Below are positions 1-8,720 of a DNA stretch of 64,000 nt, in pieces. The notes under the pieces were generated by a model. It saw nothing but the letters and a program-made list of their open reading frames with translations. It did not search any database and had not been told where the DNA came from. The translations under genes were made by a program, and so were the position numbers. Each line of letters starts with the position of its first letter. The first letter of the stretch is position 1. The stretch comes from Pelomonas sp. BJYL3 (lineage in GTDB: Bacteria > Pseudomonadota > Gammaproteobacteria > Burkholderiales > Burkholderiaceae_C), in the NCBI RefSeq assembly GCF_027257975.1, contig NZ_JANZKX010000002.1:124001-188000 (forward strand), read 5' to 3'.

Positions 1-50
1 GCGCCTGCGCGGGCCTCAGTGAAGCCTTTGTGAGTCCGCGCCGCGCCTGA
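1..50 (+). CDS. 3' end of an upstream gene (partial)
   Basis: A reading frame open from the window edge ends with TGA at 48-50 and is followed 20 bp later by a good intrinsic terminator. Only about 15 codons are visible (ending SPRRA), too few to name a product. The terminator is the main reason to believe a plus-strand gene ends here. Confidence 0.35.
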   Translation, partial: ACAGLSEAFVSPRRA

Positions 51-69
51 CACGCGTCCACGCTCCCAA

Positions 70-96
70 AGCCGTGCCCTGTGCACGGCTTTTTTT
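70..96 (+). terminator. Rho-independent terminator
   Basis: A perfect 8-bp stem (AGCCGTGC / GCACGGCT) with a 5-nt loop is followed by seven T. It lies 20 bp after the TGA at 48-50 and separates the upstream gene from the prkA operon. Confidence 0.8.
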
Positions 97-214
97 CACG
101 CCTTTCGACACCGGATTCCCTGCCCGCGCATCATGCAGGGGTCTATGCTGTAAACGCGCCCCCGCAGGACAGCGTTGCGAAGTCATCGTGAAAGGACTAC
201 AAGTGAAGCCATGA

Positions 215-228
215 GGGGTCAGGTCTTG
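215..228 (+). repeat. Copy of the GGGTCAGGTCTTG repeat motif
   Basis: GGGGTCAGGTCTTG lies in the long prkA leader. The same 13-mer core recurs exactly at 24561, 29328 (minus), 30533 (minus), 34524 and 56121. It resembles the short REP-like sequences scattered in Burkholderiales genomes. Confidence 0.6.
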
Positions 229-291
229 TGTCCTTCCTTGCCGCGACAAGCGGCGTAGGATGGGAACCGGCCCCTGATTGCAGCAGACAGG

Positions 292-327
292 CCTCGAGAA
301 GTCGCCCCGCACGGGCCTTTTTCGAGG
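292..327 (+). other. Potential stem-loop in the prkA leader
   Basis: Arms CCTCGA (292-297) and TCGAGG (322-327) enclose a smaller GCCC/GGGC pairing (304-307 with 313-316) and a T-run. This could fold as a nested hairpin or act as a weak attenuator. Apart from this, the repeat motif at 215 and the hairpin at 426-454, I see nothing coding between 97 and 479. Confidence 0.35.
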
Positions 328-425
328 ACTGCCGGATCCCCCGCTGCACGACGCTGCTGACCAGCGCTGATGCTCGGAAAGCTCTGATGACGCCTTGCCC
401 CAGGACGTCACCAGAACTTCCCGGA

Positions 426-454
426 CGATGCCGGATGTCATATGCCCGGCATCG
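426..454 (+). promoter_or_regulatory. Strong hairpin just upstream of the prkA RBS
   Basis: CGATGCCGG (426-434) and CCGGCATCG (446-454) form a perfect 9-bp stem with an 11-nt loop, ending about 15 nt before the AGGAGG ribosome site of prkA. It is well placed to affect mRNA stability or translation of the operon; its role is inferred. Confidence 0.5.
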
Positions 455-479
455 CCTCCAACGAACACAGGAGGTCAGC

Positions 480-2402
480 ATGGACGTGATCAGCAACTAC
501 ACCGCACGCTACGAGCGCAGCCGGATCGAAGAGCTCTCGCTCGAAGAGTACCTGGCCGAGTGCAAGCGCAATCCCCTCGCCTACGCCACCGCCGCGGAGC
601 GCATGCTCAAGGCCATCGGCGAACCGCAGATGGTGGACACGCGCAACGACCCACGGCTCTCGCGCATCTTCGCCAACAAGACCATCAAGCTCTATCCCGC
701 CTTCGCCGAGTTCTACGGCATGGAGGAAGCCATCGAGCAGGTCGTCAGCTACTTCCGCCACGCCGCACAGGGCCTGGAGGAAAAGAAGCAGATCCTCTAC
801 CTGCTGGGCCCGGTGGGCGGCGGCAAGAGCTCCATCGCCGAGCGGCTCAAGCAGCTGATGGAGCAGGTGCCCTTCTACGCGCTGAAGGACTCGCCGGTGA
901 ACGAATCGCCGCTGGGCCTCTTCGACCCGGTGGAGGACGGCCCGCTGCTCGAGAAGGAGTTCGGCATCCCCAGCCGCTACCTCAACCGCATCCTCTCGCC
1001 CTGGGCCGTCAAGCGCCTGGACGAGTTCGGCGGCGACATCCGCAAGTTCCGCGTGATCAAGCGCTACCCCAGCGTGCTCAAGCAGATCGGCGTGGCCAAG
1101 ACCGAGCCGGGTGACGAGAACAACCAGGACATCTCCAGCCTGGTGGGCAAGGTCGACATCCGCAAGCTCGAGACCTACGCGCAGGACGACCCCGATGCCT
1201 ACAGCTACAGCGGCGGCCTGTGCCTGGCCAACCAGGGCCTGCTGGAGTTCGTGGAGATGTTCAAGGCGCCCATCAAGGTGCTGCACCCGCTGCTGACCGC
1301 CACGCAGGAAGGCAACTTCAAGGGCACCGAAGGCTTCGGTGCCATCCCCTTCGACGGCATCGTGCTGGCGCACAGCAACGAGAGCGAGTGGAAGACCTTC
1401 CGCAACAACAAGAACAACGAGGCCTTCCTCGACCGCATCTACATCGTCAAGGTGCCCTACTGCCTGCGTGTCAGCGAGGAGATGAAGATCTACGAGAAGC
1501 TGATCCGTGGCTCCTCGCTCGCCGAGGCCAAGTGCGCCCCGGGCACGCTGAAGATGATGGCGCAGTTCGCGGTGCTGACCCGGCTGAAGGAGCCGGAGAA
1601 CTCGACGCTCTATTCCAAGATGCAGGTCTACGACGGCGACAACCTCAAGGACACCGACCCGCGCGCCAAGAGCCTGCAGGAGTACCGCGACTACGCCGGC
1701 GTGGACGAGGGCATGAACGGCATCAGCACGCGCTTTGCCTACAAGATCCTTTCCAAGGTCTTCAACTTCGACCCCAGCGAGGTCGCGGCCAATCCGGTGC
1801 ACCTGATGTACGTGCTGGAGCAGCAGATCGAGCGCGAGCAGTTCTCGGGCGAGCTGGAGCAGAAGTACGTCGGCTTCATCAAGGAGGCGCTGGCGCCGCG
1901 CTATGCGGAGTTCATCGGCAAGGAGATACAGACGGCCTACCTGGAGAGCTATTCCGAGTACGGTCAGAACATCTTCGACCGCTACGTCACCTACGCCGAC
2001 TACTGGATCCAGGACCAGGAGTACCGCGACACCGACACCGGCGAGGTCTTCGACCGTTCGGCGCTGAACGCCGAGCTGGAGAAGATCGAGAAGCCCGCGG
2101 GCATCAGCAATCCCAAGGACTTCCGCAACGAGATCGTCAACTTCGTGCTGCGGGCCCGCGCCAACAACGCCGGCAAGAACCCGGCCTGGACCAGCTACGA
2201 GAAGCTGCGCACGGTGATCGAGAAGAAGATGTTCTCCAACACCGAGGAGCTGCTGCCCGTGATCAGCTTCAACGCCAAGGCCAGTGCCGAGGAGGCCAAG
2301 AAGCACGAGAACTTCGTGCAGCGCATGGTCGACAAGGGCTATACGGCCAAGCAGGTGCGCTTGCTCTGCGAGTGGTACCTGCGCGTGCGCAAGAGTAGCT
2401 GA
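480..2402 (+). CDS. prkA: PrkA family serine protein kinase
   Basis: This is a 640-residue PrkA/YeaG-type protein, the usual family length. It has an N-terminal AAA-like region with a Walker A motif (GPVGGGKS, residues 110-117) and a C-terminal kinase-homology region. Known family members are cytoplasmic serine kinases or AAA proteases that act in stationary-phase, nitrogen and general stress responses. I chose the ATG at 480 because AGGAGG lies just upstream and the start MDVISNY fits the family; the frame stays open to 228 but lacks a good ribosome site there. It is the first gene of a prkA-yeaH-spoVR operon, with a structured leader of more than 380 bp. The family call is secure; its substrate is not known from the sequence. 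Confidence 0.96.
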   Translation: MDVISNYTARYERSRIEELSLEEYLAECKRNPLAYATAAERMLKAIGEPQMVDTRNDPRLSRIFANKTIKLYPAFAEFYGMEEAIEQVVSYFRHAAQGLEEKKQILYLLGPVGGGKSSIAERLKQLMEQVPFYALKDSPVNESPLGLFDPVEDGPLLEKEFGIPSRYLNRILSPWAVKRLDEFGGDIRKFRVIKRYPSVLKQIGVAKTEPGDENNQDISSLVGKVDIRKLETYAQDDPDAYSYSGGLCLANQGLLEFVEMFKAPIKVLHPLLTATQEGNFKGTEGFGAIPFDGIVLAHSNESEWKTFRNNKNNEAFLDRIYIVKVPYCLRVSEEMKIYEKLIRGSSLAEAKCAPGTLKMMAQFAVLTRLKEPENSTLYSKMQVYDGDNLKDTDPRAKSLQEYRDYAGVDEGMNGISTRFAYKILSKVFNFDPSEVAANPVHLMYVLEQQIEREQFSGELEQKYVGFIKEALAPRYAEFIGKEIQTAYLESYSEYGQNIFDRYVTYADYWIQDQEYRDTDTGEVFDRSALNAELEKIEKPAGISNPKDFRNEIVNFVLRARANNAGKNPAWTSYEKLRTVIEKKMFSNTEELLPVISFNAKASAEEAKKHENFVQRMVDKGYTAKQVRLLCEWYLRVRKSS

Positions 2403-2417
2403 CCGGACCACCCCCTA

Positions 2418-2460
2418 CGCGCTTCGCGCGCCCCCTCGAGGGGGCGGGCCCGACGGCCCG
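2418..2460. repeat. Cluster of palindromes between prkA and yeaH
   Basis: Three inverted repeats sit side by side: CGCGC/GCGCG (2418-2430), CCCCCTCGAGGGGG (2431-2444, perfect) and GGGCC/GGCCC (2446-2459). This looks like the intergenic palindromic repeats common in Burkholderiales. In an operon gap such hairpins often set differential mRNA stability. No second full copy is in the window, though the flanking 16-mer GACCGGACCACCCCCT (2401-2416) recurs at 3921-3936. Confidence 0.6.
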
Positions 2461-2525
2461 GCCAAGCCGGATCCGCGGGCCCCGCTCGGGAAAGCCGGGT
2501 GGAGCGGGCTACAGAAGGACAGCAC

Positions 2526-3806
2526 ATGCTGCAGCAGATCATCGATCGACGGCTTTCGGGCAAGAACAAGTCCATCGGCAATCGCGAGCGGTTTCTGCGT
2601 CGACACAAGGACCAGATCCGCGAGGCGGTACGGCGGGCGGTGGACGGGCGTGGCATCCGGGACATGGAGCGCGGCGAAGAGGTGCACATCCCCAAGAAGG
2701 ACCTCAGCGAACCCGTCTTCGGCCATGGCGAGGGCGGTACCCGCGAGGTGGTGAGGCCGGGCAACCGGGACCACGTCAAGGGCGACCGCGTACCCAAGCC
2801 CCAGGGCGGCCAGGGCCAGGGCCAGGGCAGCCAGGCCAGCGACTCCGGCGAGGGCGAGGACGACTTCGTCTTCCACCTCAGCAAGGAAGAGTTCATGCAG
2901 GTCTTCTTCGACGACCTGGCCCTGCCCAATATGGCCCGCACCACCCTGGCCGAGACGCCGGAATGGAAGAGCCACCGCGCCGGCTTCACCAGCGACGGCA
3001 CGCCCACCAACCTGCACGTGGTGCGCTCCATGCGGGGCGCCCTGGGCCGTCGCATCGCGCTGGGCATGGGCAAGCGGCGCGAGCTGCATGAGCTGGAGGA
3101 ACGCCTGGCCCTGCTGCTGCGCGAGCTGCCCGAACATCCCGAGAACAAGCCGCTGATCGAGGACACCGAGGCCCGCATCGCCCATCTCAAGGGGCGCATC
3201 GAGGCCATCCCCTTCCTCGACCCCATCGACCTGCGCTTCCGCTCGCGGGTCAAGGTGCCGGTGCCCACCACGCGCGCCGTGATGTTCTGCCTGATGGACG
3301 TCTCCGGCTCCATGGACGAGGCCCGCAAGGACCTGGCCAAGCGCTTCTTCATCCTGCTCTACCTCTTCCTCACGCGGCACTACGAGAAGATCGAGGTGGT
3401 CTTCATCCGCCATCACACGCAGGCCCAGGAGGTGGATGAGCAGAACTTCTTCCACGCCACCGAGACCGGCGGCACCGTGGTGTCCTCGGCCCTGGTGCTG
3501 ATGGAGCAGATCATCCGCGAGCGCTACTCGCCCTCGGAATGGAACATCTACGGCGCCCAGGCCAGCGATGGCGACAACTGGCACCACGACAGCGGCCGTT
3601 GCCGCGAACTGCTCACCGACAAGATCCTGCCCCTGTGCCGCTACTTCGCCTATGTGCAGGTGGCGGAGGCCGAACAGAACCTCTGGGAGGAATACGCCAA
3701 GCTGGCCGACGAGGTGCCGCAGTTCGCAATGCGCAAGGCCGTGGAGGTGAACCAGATCTACCCGGTCTTCCGCGACCTGTTCAAGAAGGAAGGAGCCTCC
3801 GCATGA
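2526..3806 (+). CDS. yeaH: YeaH/DUF444 family protein (VWA-like)
   Basis: The 426-residue protein matches E. coli YeaH along its length: N-terminal IIDRRLSGKNKS-type signature, a Gly/Gln/Ser-rich linker near residues 91-110, and a von Willebrand A-like domain with the metal-binding DVSGSM (D258, S260, S262). Family members partner with PrkA/YeaG and affect the same stress regulon; the biochemical role is unknown. I preferred the ATG at 2526 (GAAGGAC upstream) to the in-frame GTG at 2499 because the family begins just before IIDRRL. It overlaps spoVR by ATGA, so the two are probably translationally coupled. Confidence 0.95.
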   Translation: MLQQIIDRRLSGKNKSIGNRERFLRRHKDQIREAVRRAVDGRGIRDMERGEEVHIPKKDLSEPVFGHGEGGTREVVRPGNRDHVKGDRVPKPQGGQGQGQGSQASDSGEGEDDFVFHLSKEEFMQVFFDDLALPNMARTTLAETPEWKSHRAGFTSDGTPTNLHVVRSMRGALGRRIALGMGKRRELHELEERLALLLRELPEHPENKPLIEDTEARIAHLKGRIEAIPFLDPIDLRFRSRVKVPVPTTRAVMFCLMDVSGSMDEARKDLAKRFFILLYLFLTRHYEKIEVVFIRHHTQAQEVDEQNFFHATETGGTVVSSALVLMEQIIRERYSPSEWNIYGAQASDGDNWHHDSGRCRELLTDKILPLCRYFAYVQVAEAEQNLWEEYAKLADEVPQFAMRKAVEVNQIYPVFRDLFKKEGASA

Positions 3807-5410
3807 ACCGCTCTCCCGATCTTGAAAACCGCCGCAGCACCGGCCTGGCGGCCAACCGCCATGAATGGGGTGGCCGCCGCTCCCCGCCTCCCCTGCGTCA
3901 GATGAAACCCCTCGAGAAACGACCGGACCACCCCCTGCCCGCTCCCAGCGACTGGACCTTCGAGCTGATCCACGAGTACCACGAGGTGATCCGCCAGACC
4001 GCCGAGCGCTACGGCCTGGACACCTATGCCAACCAGCTGGAAATCATCACCGCCGAGCAGATGATGGACGCCTACGCCTCCGTGGGCATGCCGGTGAACT
4101 ACCGGCACTGGAGCTACGGCAAGGAATTCATCGCCACCGAGCGCAACTACAAGCGCGGCCAGATGGGCCTGGCCTACGAGATCGTCATCAACTCCGACCC
4201 CTGCATCGCCTACCTGATGGAGGAGAACACCATGGCCATGCAGGCCCTGGTGATCGCCCATGCCTGCTATGGCCACAACAGCTTCTTCAAGGGCAACTAC
4301 CTCTTCCGCATGTGGACGGACGCCTCGTCCATCATCGACTACCTCGTCTACGCCAAGAACTACGTGGCCGAATGCGAGGAGCGTCATGGTCTGGACGCGG
4401 TGGAGGCTGTGCTCGATTCCTGCCACGCCCTGATGAACCACGGCGTGGACCGCTACCGGCGGCCTGCCAAGCTCTCGCTGGCCGAGGAGCGCAACCGTCT
4501 CAAGGATCGCGAGTCCTACGCCCAGCAGCAGATCAACGACCTCTGGCGCACCCTGCCCCGCCGGGCCGACAAGGACGCCGAAGCCCAGGCTGCACGCCGC
4601 TTCCCCGAGGAGCCGCAGGAGAACCTGCTGTACTTCATCGAGAAGAACGCACCCCTGCTGGAGCCCTGGCAGCGCGAGATCGTGCGGATCGTGCGCAAGA
4701 TCGCCCAGTACTTCTACCCGCAGCGCCAGACCCAGGTGATGAACGAGGGCTGGGCCACCTTCTGGCACCACCGCCTGCTCAATCAGATGTACGACGACGG
4801 CTACCTCACCGACGGCATGATGATCGAGTGGCTGAAGTCGCACACCAACGTCATCGCGCAGCAGCCCATGGCCAACCTGAATCCCTATGCCCTGGGCTTT
4901 GCCATGTACACCGACCTCAAGCGCATCTGCGAGGCCCCCACCGCCGAGGACCGCCAGTGGTTCCCCGACATCGCCGGCAGCGACTGGCTGCCCACGCTGC
5001 AGCACGCCATGCGCAACTTCAAGGACGAGAGCTTCATCGGCCAGTACCTGAGCCCCAAGCTCATGCGCGACTTCAAGCTCTTCGCCATCCTGGATGACGA
5101 GAAGGAGAAGGAGTACCTGATCTCCGCCATCCACGACGAGAGCGGCTACCAGCACGTGCGCGAGGCCCTCTCGCGCCAGTACGACCTCTCCACCCGCGAG
5201 CCCAACATCCAGGTCTGGAACGTCAACCTGCGCGGCGACCGCTCCCTGACCCTGCGCCACACCCAGCATCTGGACCGTCCCCTGCATGAGGGCGCCCAGG
5301 AAGTGCTCAAGCACGTGGCCCGGCTGTGGGGCTTTGGCGTGCAACTGGAGAGCGTCAACGGCAAGGGCGAGGTGAGCAAGCGCTGGACCGTGCCGGCGCC
5401 TGCACATTGA
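3803..5410 (+). CDS. SpoVR/YcgB family protein
   Basis: This 535-residue protein aligns with E. coli YcgB and Bacillus SpoVR. Conserved blocks include EQMMDAY, YEIVINS, HACYGHNSFF and EGWATFWHH, with several His/Glu residues that could bind metal. SpoVR-like proteins affect spore cortex in Bacillus and accompany PrkA and YeaH in proteobacteria; the activity is unknown. The start at 3803 lies in an ATGA overlap with yeaH behind AAGGAG. It gives about 30 more N-terminal residues than the family norm; the in-frame ATG at 3902 would match the usual 500-510 residues but has no ribosome site. Part of that extension carries the 16-mer repeat seen at 2401. Confidence 0.94.
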   Translation: MNRSPDLENRRSTGLAANRHEWGGRRSPPPLRQMKPLEKRPDHPLPAPSDWTFELIHEYHEVIRQTAERYGLDTYANQLEIITAEQMMDAYASVGMPVNYRHWSYGKEFIATERNYKRGQMGLAYEIVINSDPCIAYLMEENTMAMQALVIAHACYGHNSFFKGNYLFRMWTDASSIIDYLVYAKNYVAECEERHGLDAVEAVLDSCHALMNHGVDRYRRPAKLSLAEERNRLKDRESYAQQQINDLWRTLPRRADKDAEAQAARRFPEEPQENLLYFIEKNAPLLEPWQREIVRIVRKIAQYFYPQRQTQVMNEGWATFWHHRLLNQMYDDGYLTDGMMIEWLKSHTNVIAQQPMANLNPYALGFAMYTDLKRICEAPTAEDRQWFPDIAGSDWLPTLQHAMRNFKDESFIGQYLSPKLMRDFKLFAILDDEKEKEYLISAIHDESGYQHVREALSRQYDLSTREPNIQVWNVNLRGDRSLTLRHTQHLDRPLHEGAQEVLKHVARLWGFGVQLESVNGKGEVSKRWTVPAPAH

Positions 5411-5441
5411 GCACGGCGCCTTCCCTCAGGAGGCCCTGAGC

Positions 5442-6206
5442 ATGGGCGCCTGGGCCGCGCGGGCCTGCACGCTGGCCATCCTGGCCCTGAGCCTGGCTGC
5501 CGAGGCCGCCGCACCACCGCTGCGCCTGCTGGTGACCACGGGCGCCAGCCTCCCCTTCGCAGACATCAGCCAGGGCAGCGGCGAGGCCCGGCTGCAGGGC
5601 GGCATCGTCCATGACTGGGGCCTGGCCCTCGCGCAGCGCCTGGGGCGCGAGGCCCGCTTTCTCCTGATGCCCACGCGCCGTGTGGGTCAGCAGCTGCGCG
5701 AAGGCGGCTTCGATGTGCAGTGCTTCGAGAACCCCCAGTGGTACAGCGCGCAGGACGAGGCCTGGATCGAGTGGCTGCCGCGGCCGCTGATGGAGGTGGT
5801 CGAGGAGCTGGTGAGCCTGCCCGGCACGCCCCTGGTGCGGCATCTGGAGCAGCTGCAGGGCCGGACCGTGGGCGTGGTCAGCGGCTACCGCTATCCGCTG
5901 CTGGACCCGCTGTTCGAGGCCGGCCACCTGGAGCGCAGCCTGGCGCACAACGAAGGGCGCCTGCTGCTCATGCAAAGCCTGGGTCGTGCCGACTACAGCG
6001 TGATCAGCCATCTGCAGTTCGCCTATGCCCGGGCGCATGACCCCCGGCTGCGCATCCTGGTGACTTCGCCGCTGGAGGTCTCGCGCACGGCCCTGTACTG
6101 CCTGCGCCAGCGCAGCTCGCCCATTCCGCTGTCCGAGCTGGCCTCGGCCCAGCAGGCCCTGCTGAGCGAGGGCCGGCTGGAGGAGATCCTGCGCCGCTAT
6201 CGCTAG
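5442..6206 (+). CDS. Periplasmic solute-binding protein family 3-like
   Basis: The 254-residue product has an N-terminal signal peptide (ARACTLAILALSLAAEAAA) and the look of a family-3 binding protein: an LRLLVTTGASLPFAD-type strand, a LAQRLGREARFL segment and a hinge-like GRTVGVVSGYRYP. AGGAGG precedes the ATG by 9 nt and the gap to spoVR is 31 bp, so it is probably the fourth gene of the prkA operon. No permease or ATPase is adjacent, so it may be a stand-alone binding or sensing protein rather than a transporter part. Its ligand cannot be read from the sequence. Confidence 0.75.
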   Translation: MGAWAARACTLAILALSLAAEAAAPPLRLLVTTGASLPFADISQGSGEARLQGGIVHDWGLALAQRLGREARFLLMPTRRVGQQLREGGFDVQCFENPQWYSAQDEAWIEWLPRPLMEVVEELVSLPGTPLVRHLEQLQGRTVGVVSGYRYPLLDPLFEAGHLERSLAHNEGRLLLMQSLGRADYSVISHLQFAYARAHDPRLRILVTSPLEVSRTALYCLRQRSSPIPLSELASAQQALLSEGRLEEILRRYR

Positions 6207-6224
6207 CGGCCCTGCCCGCCGGGC

Positions 6225-7655
6225 CTAGGCGCCCGCCTGACCGGGAAAGATCTTGCCCGGATTCATGATGTCCAGCGGGTCCACCGCCCGCTTGAGCGTG
6301 CGCATGAGGTCCACGGCTTCCGCGCCGGCCTCGTCCAGCAGGAAGTCCTGCTTGTGCAGGCCGATGCCGTGTTCGCCCGTGCAGGTACCACCCAGGCGCA
6401 GGGCGCGTGCCACCATCTGTGCCGACAGGCGCTCGGCCGTCTCGCGCTCGGCCGGCAGGGCCGGGTCGATCAGGTAGCCCATGTGGAAATTGCCGTCCCC
6501 CACGTGCCCCACGATGAAATAGGGCAGCCCCGAGGCCTGCACCTCGGCCACCGACTCGTTGATGCTCTCGGCCAGGCGCGAGATGGGCACGCAGGTGTCC
6601 GTGGTGACGCAGCGGCAGCCGGGCTTCATCTGAAGGGCCGAGAGGTAGGCGTGGTGGCGGGCCGTCCACAGCCGGGTGCGCTCCTCGGGCGTGCTGGCCC
6701 ACTCGAAGTCCTCGCCACCGCAGTCGCGGGCGATCTCCTGCACCGTGCCGGCCTGTTCGGCCACGCTGGCGGCCGAGCCGTGGAACTCCATCAGCAGCAT
6801 GGCCGATTCCCGCAGGCCCAGGTGGTCATGCGCATTGACGGCCCGCACCGTGTGGGCATCCAGCAGCTCGCAGCGGGCGATGGGCACGCCCATCTGGATG
6901 ATCTGCATGGTGGTCTGCACGGCCGCATCGATGCTGGGGAAGAAGCAGATCGCCGCGGACACCGCCTCCGGCAGCGGATACAGCCGCAGCGTCAGCTCGG
7001 TGATCACGCCCAGCGTGCCCTCGCTGCCCACGAAGAGCCGGGTGAGGTCATAGCCCGCGCTGCTCTTGCGCGCCCGAGAGCCCGTGCGCACGACGCCGCC
7101 ACCCGGCGTGACCACGCGCAGGGCCAGCACGTTCTCGCGCAGCGTGCCGTAGCGCACGGCATTGGTGCCGCTGGCCCGCGTGGCCGCCATGCCGCCCAGC
7201 GAGGCATCGGCTCCCGGGTCGATGGGGAAGAACAGGCCCTGGTGGCGCAGCTCGTCATTGAGCCGGTGGCGCGTGACGCCGGGCTGCACCGTCACCGTCA
7301 GGTCCTCGGCCTGGATGGCCAGGATGCGGTTCATGCGCGAGAGGTCCAGGCTGATGCCGCCCTGCACCGCGAGCAGATGACCTTCCAGCGAGGTGCCCGC
7401 GCCATAGGGAATCACCGGCACCGCGTGCTGCTGGGCCTGGGCCAGCACGAAGGCGACCTCCTCCTCGCTCTCGACGAAGAGGACCAGGTCCGGCGGCTCC
7501 ACGTCGAAGGGGCTCTCGTCCCGGCCATGCTGCTGGCGCACCGCCAGCGACTCGACGCAGCGCGCGCCGAAGCGTTCACGGCAGGCCTGCTTCAGCAGCT
7601 CGGGCACGGCGCGGCGCGGGCCGTTCAGGGCGGCAGGCAGGGAGGCATGGGTCAT
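6225..7655 (-). CDS. FAD-linked D-lactate dehydrogenase / glycolate oxidase-type
   Basis: The protein has 476 residues. The N-terminal half is a PCMH-type FAD domain with PYGAGTSLEGH and GSEGTLGVITEL; the C-terminal half is the FAD-linked oxidase cap with HVGDGNFH, CTGEHGIG and NPGKIF. This is the order seen in bacterial and mitochondrial LDHD/GlcD enzymes, which oxidise D-2-hydroxyacids such as D-lactate and pass electrons to cytochrome c or a quinone. The start MTHASLPAAL is behind a GGAG; the frame is open further upstream but without family resemblance. It stands alone on the minus strand. The exact 2-hydroxyacid is uncertain. Confidence 0.88.
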   Translation of the reverse strand: MTHASLPAALNGPRRAVPELLKQACRERFGARCVESLAVRQQHGRDESPFDVEPPDLVLFVESEEEVAFVLAQAQQHAVPVIPYGAGTSLEGHLLAVQGGISLDLSRMNRILAIQAEDLTVTVQPGVTRHRLNDELRHQGLFFPIDPGADASLGGMAATRASGTNAVRYGTLRENVLALRVVTPGGGVVRTGSRARKSSAGYDLTRLFVGSEGTLGVITELTLRLYPLPEAVSAAICFFPSIDAAVQTTMQIIQMGVPIARCELLDAHTVRAVNAHDHLGLRESAMLLMEFHGSAASVAEQAGTVQEIARDCGGEDFEWASTPEERTRLWTARHHAYLSALQMKPGCRCVTTDTCVPISRLAESINESVAEVQASGLPYFIVGHVGDGNFHMGYLIDPALPAERETAERLSAQMVARALRLGGTCTGEHGIGLHKQDFLLDEAGAEAVDLMRTLKRAVDPLDIMNPGKIFPGQAGA

Positions 7656-7809
7656 GGCGGAACTCCGGCATTGCTTCGATGGGCATTCTAGGAATCGGTG
7701 CTGAACCGCGCCTGAACGGGCCGGACCTGCGCTGGCGCAAGTGCGAAGGCTTGAAGCCCCGGCGCGCCCGTGCCACCATGGTCGCACGATCGCCGCACGA
7801 GGAGCTTTC

Positions 7810-8043
7810 ATGACGACTTCGAGTTGGATCCTGCTGATCGCCGTCGTGGCCCTGGCCCTGCTGGGCCTGTGGCGGCGCGACATGCTGGCCCTGCTGGTCC
7901 AGAACATCATGAACGCCTTCCGTGCGCCCGCCACACCTGCGGCACCGCCGGGCCATGAGCCCAAGCCCCATGGCGAAGGCGCGCATGCGCACCCGGCCCG
8001 TCCCCAGCGGCCCGACTTTCACCGCAGCGGACGCAGGGGCTAA
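7810..8043 (+). CDS. Small single-span membrane protein, unknown function
   Basis: This 77-residue protein has one hydrophobic helix (residues 6-20, ILLIAVVALALLG) followed by an amphipathic stretch and a Pro/His/Arg-rich tail. AGGAG precedes the ATG by 6 nt. I do not recognise the family. It lies 64 bp before the cobalamin adenosyltransferase gene on the same strand and opposite the D-LDH gene. Confidence 0.6.
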   Translation: MTTSSWILLIAVVALALLGLWRRDMLALLVQNIMNAFRAPATPAAPPGHEPKPHGEGAHAHPARPQRPDFHRSGRRG

Positions 8044-8107
8044 TCCGGGCACCCGGTCGGACTGAGGCAAGATGCGGGCCTCATCAACAAGCCCGCTCCC
8101 TGTCATC

Positions 8108-8701
8108 ATGGCCAACCGACTTTCCCAGATCGCCACCCGCACCGGAGATGACGGCACCACCGGCCTGGGTGACGGCACGCGCGTGCCCAAGGATCACCTG
8201 CGCGTCCAGGCCATGGGCGATGTGGACGAGCTCAACTCCACCCTCGGCGTGCTGCTGGCCGAGCTGCTGCCCGAGGACGTCCGCGAGCTGCTGATCACCA
8301 TCCAGCACGAGCTCTTCAACCTGGGCGGCGAGCTGTGCATGCCCGGCTACAGCCTGCTCAAGGAAGACGCCGTGCTGCGCCTGGACGAGGCGCTGGCCCA
8401 CTACAACGCCCATCTCCCCCGCCTCAAGGAATTCATCCTGCCCGCCGGCACCCGCAGCGCCGCCATCGCGCACGTGGCCCGCACCATCGCCCGCCGCGCC
8501 GAGCGGTCCGTGGTCCATGCCCTGCACCAGGGCGAGAAGATCGAGGCCGCACCCCGCCAGTACCTCAACCGCCTCTCCGACCTGCTCTTCGTGCTGGCCC
8601 GCGTGCTCAACCGCGCCAACCTCGATGGCAAGGGCGGGGACGACGTCTACTGGCACAGCGAACGCCTCCAGCGCCAGCAGGACGAGCCCGGGCAGGCCTG
8701 A
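8108..8701 (+). CDS. Cob(I)alamin adenosyltransferase, PduO type
   Basis: The 197-residue protein begins NRLSQIATRTGDDGTTGLGDG, the ATP-binding signature of the PduO/MMAB family, and contains FILPAGT and the RTIARRAER block that binds ATP and cobalamin. The enzyme transfers the 5'-deoxyadenosyl group of ATP to cob(I)alamin to make coenzyme B12. The ATG at 8108 matches the family start; an in-frame ATG at 8072 adds 12 unrelated residues. No ribosome site is obvious and no cobalamin riboswitch was seen upstream. Confidence 0.93.
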   Translation: MANRLSQIATRTGDDGTTGLGDGTRVPKDHLRVQAMGDVDELNSTLGVLLAELLPEDVRELLITIQHELFNLGGELCMPGYSLLKEDAVLRLDEALAHYNAHLPRLKEFILPAGTRSAAIAHVARTIARRAERSVVHALHQGEKIEAAPRQYLNRLSDLLFVLARVLNRANLDGKGGDDVYWHSERLQRQQDEPGQA

Positions 8702-8720
8702 GCACGGCCCTCAAGGTCCC

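Noticed and set aside
255-290. Possible sigma-54 promoter upstream of prkA
   Set aside because: The GG and GC elements near CCGGCCCCTGATTGC are spaced one base too close for a -24/-12 promoter.
228-479. N-terminal extension of prkA from 228
   Set aside because: The frame is open but has no ribosome site and no family similarity; AGGAGG and the family start fit 480.
8044-8107. Cobalamin riboswitch before the adenosyltransferase gene
   Set aside because: The 64-bp gap is too short and lacks a B12-box-like sequence.
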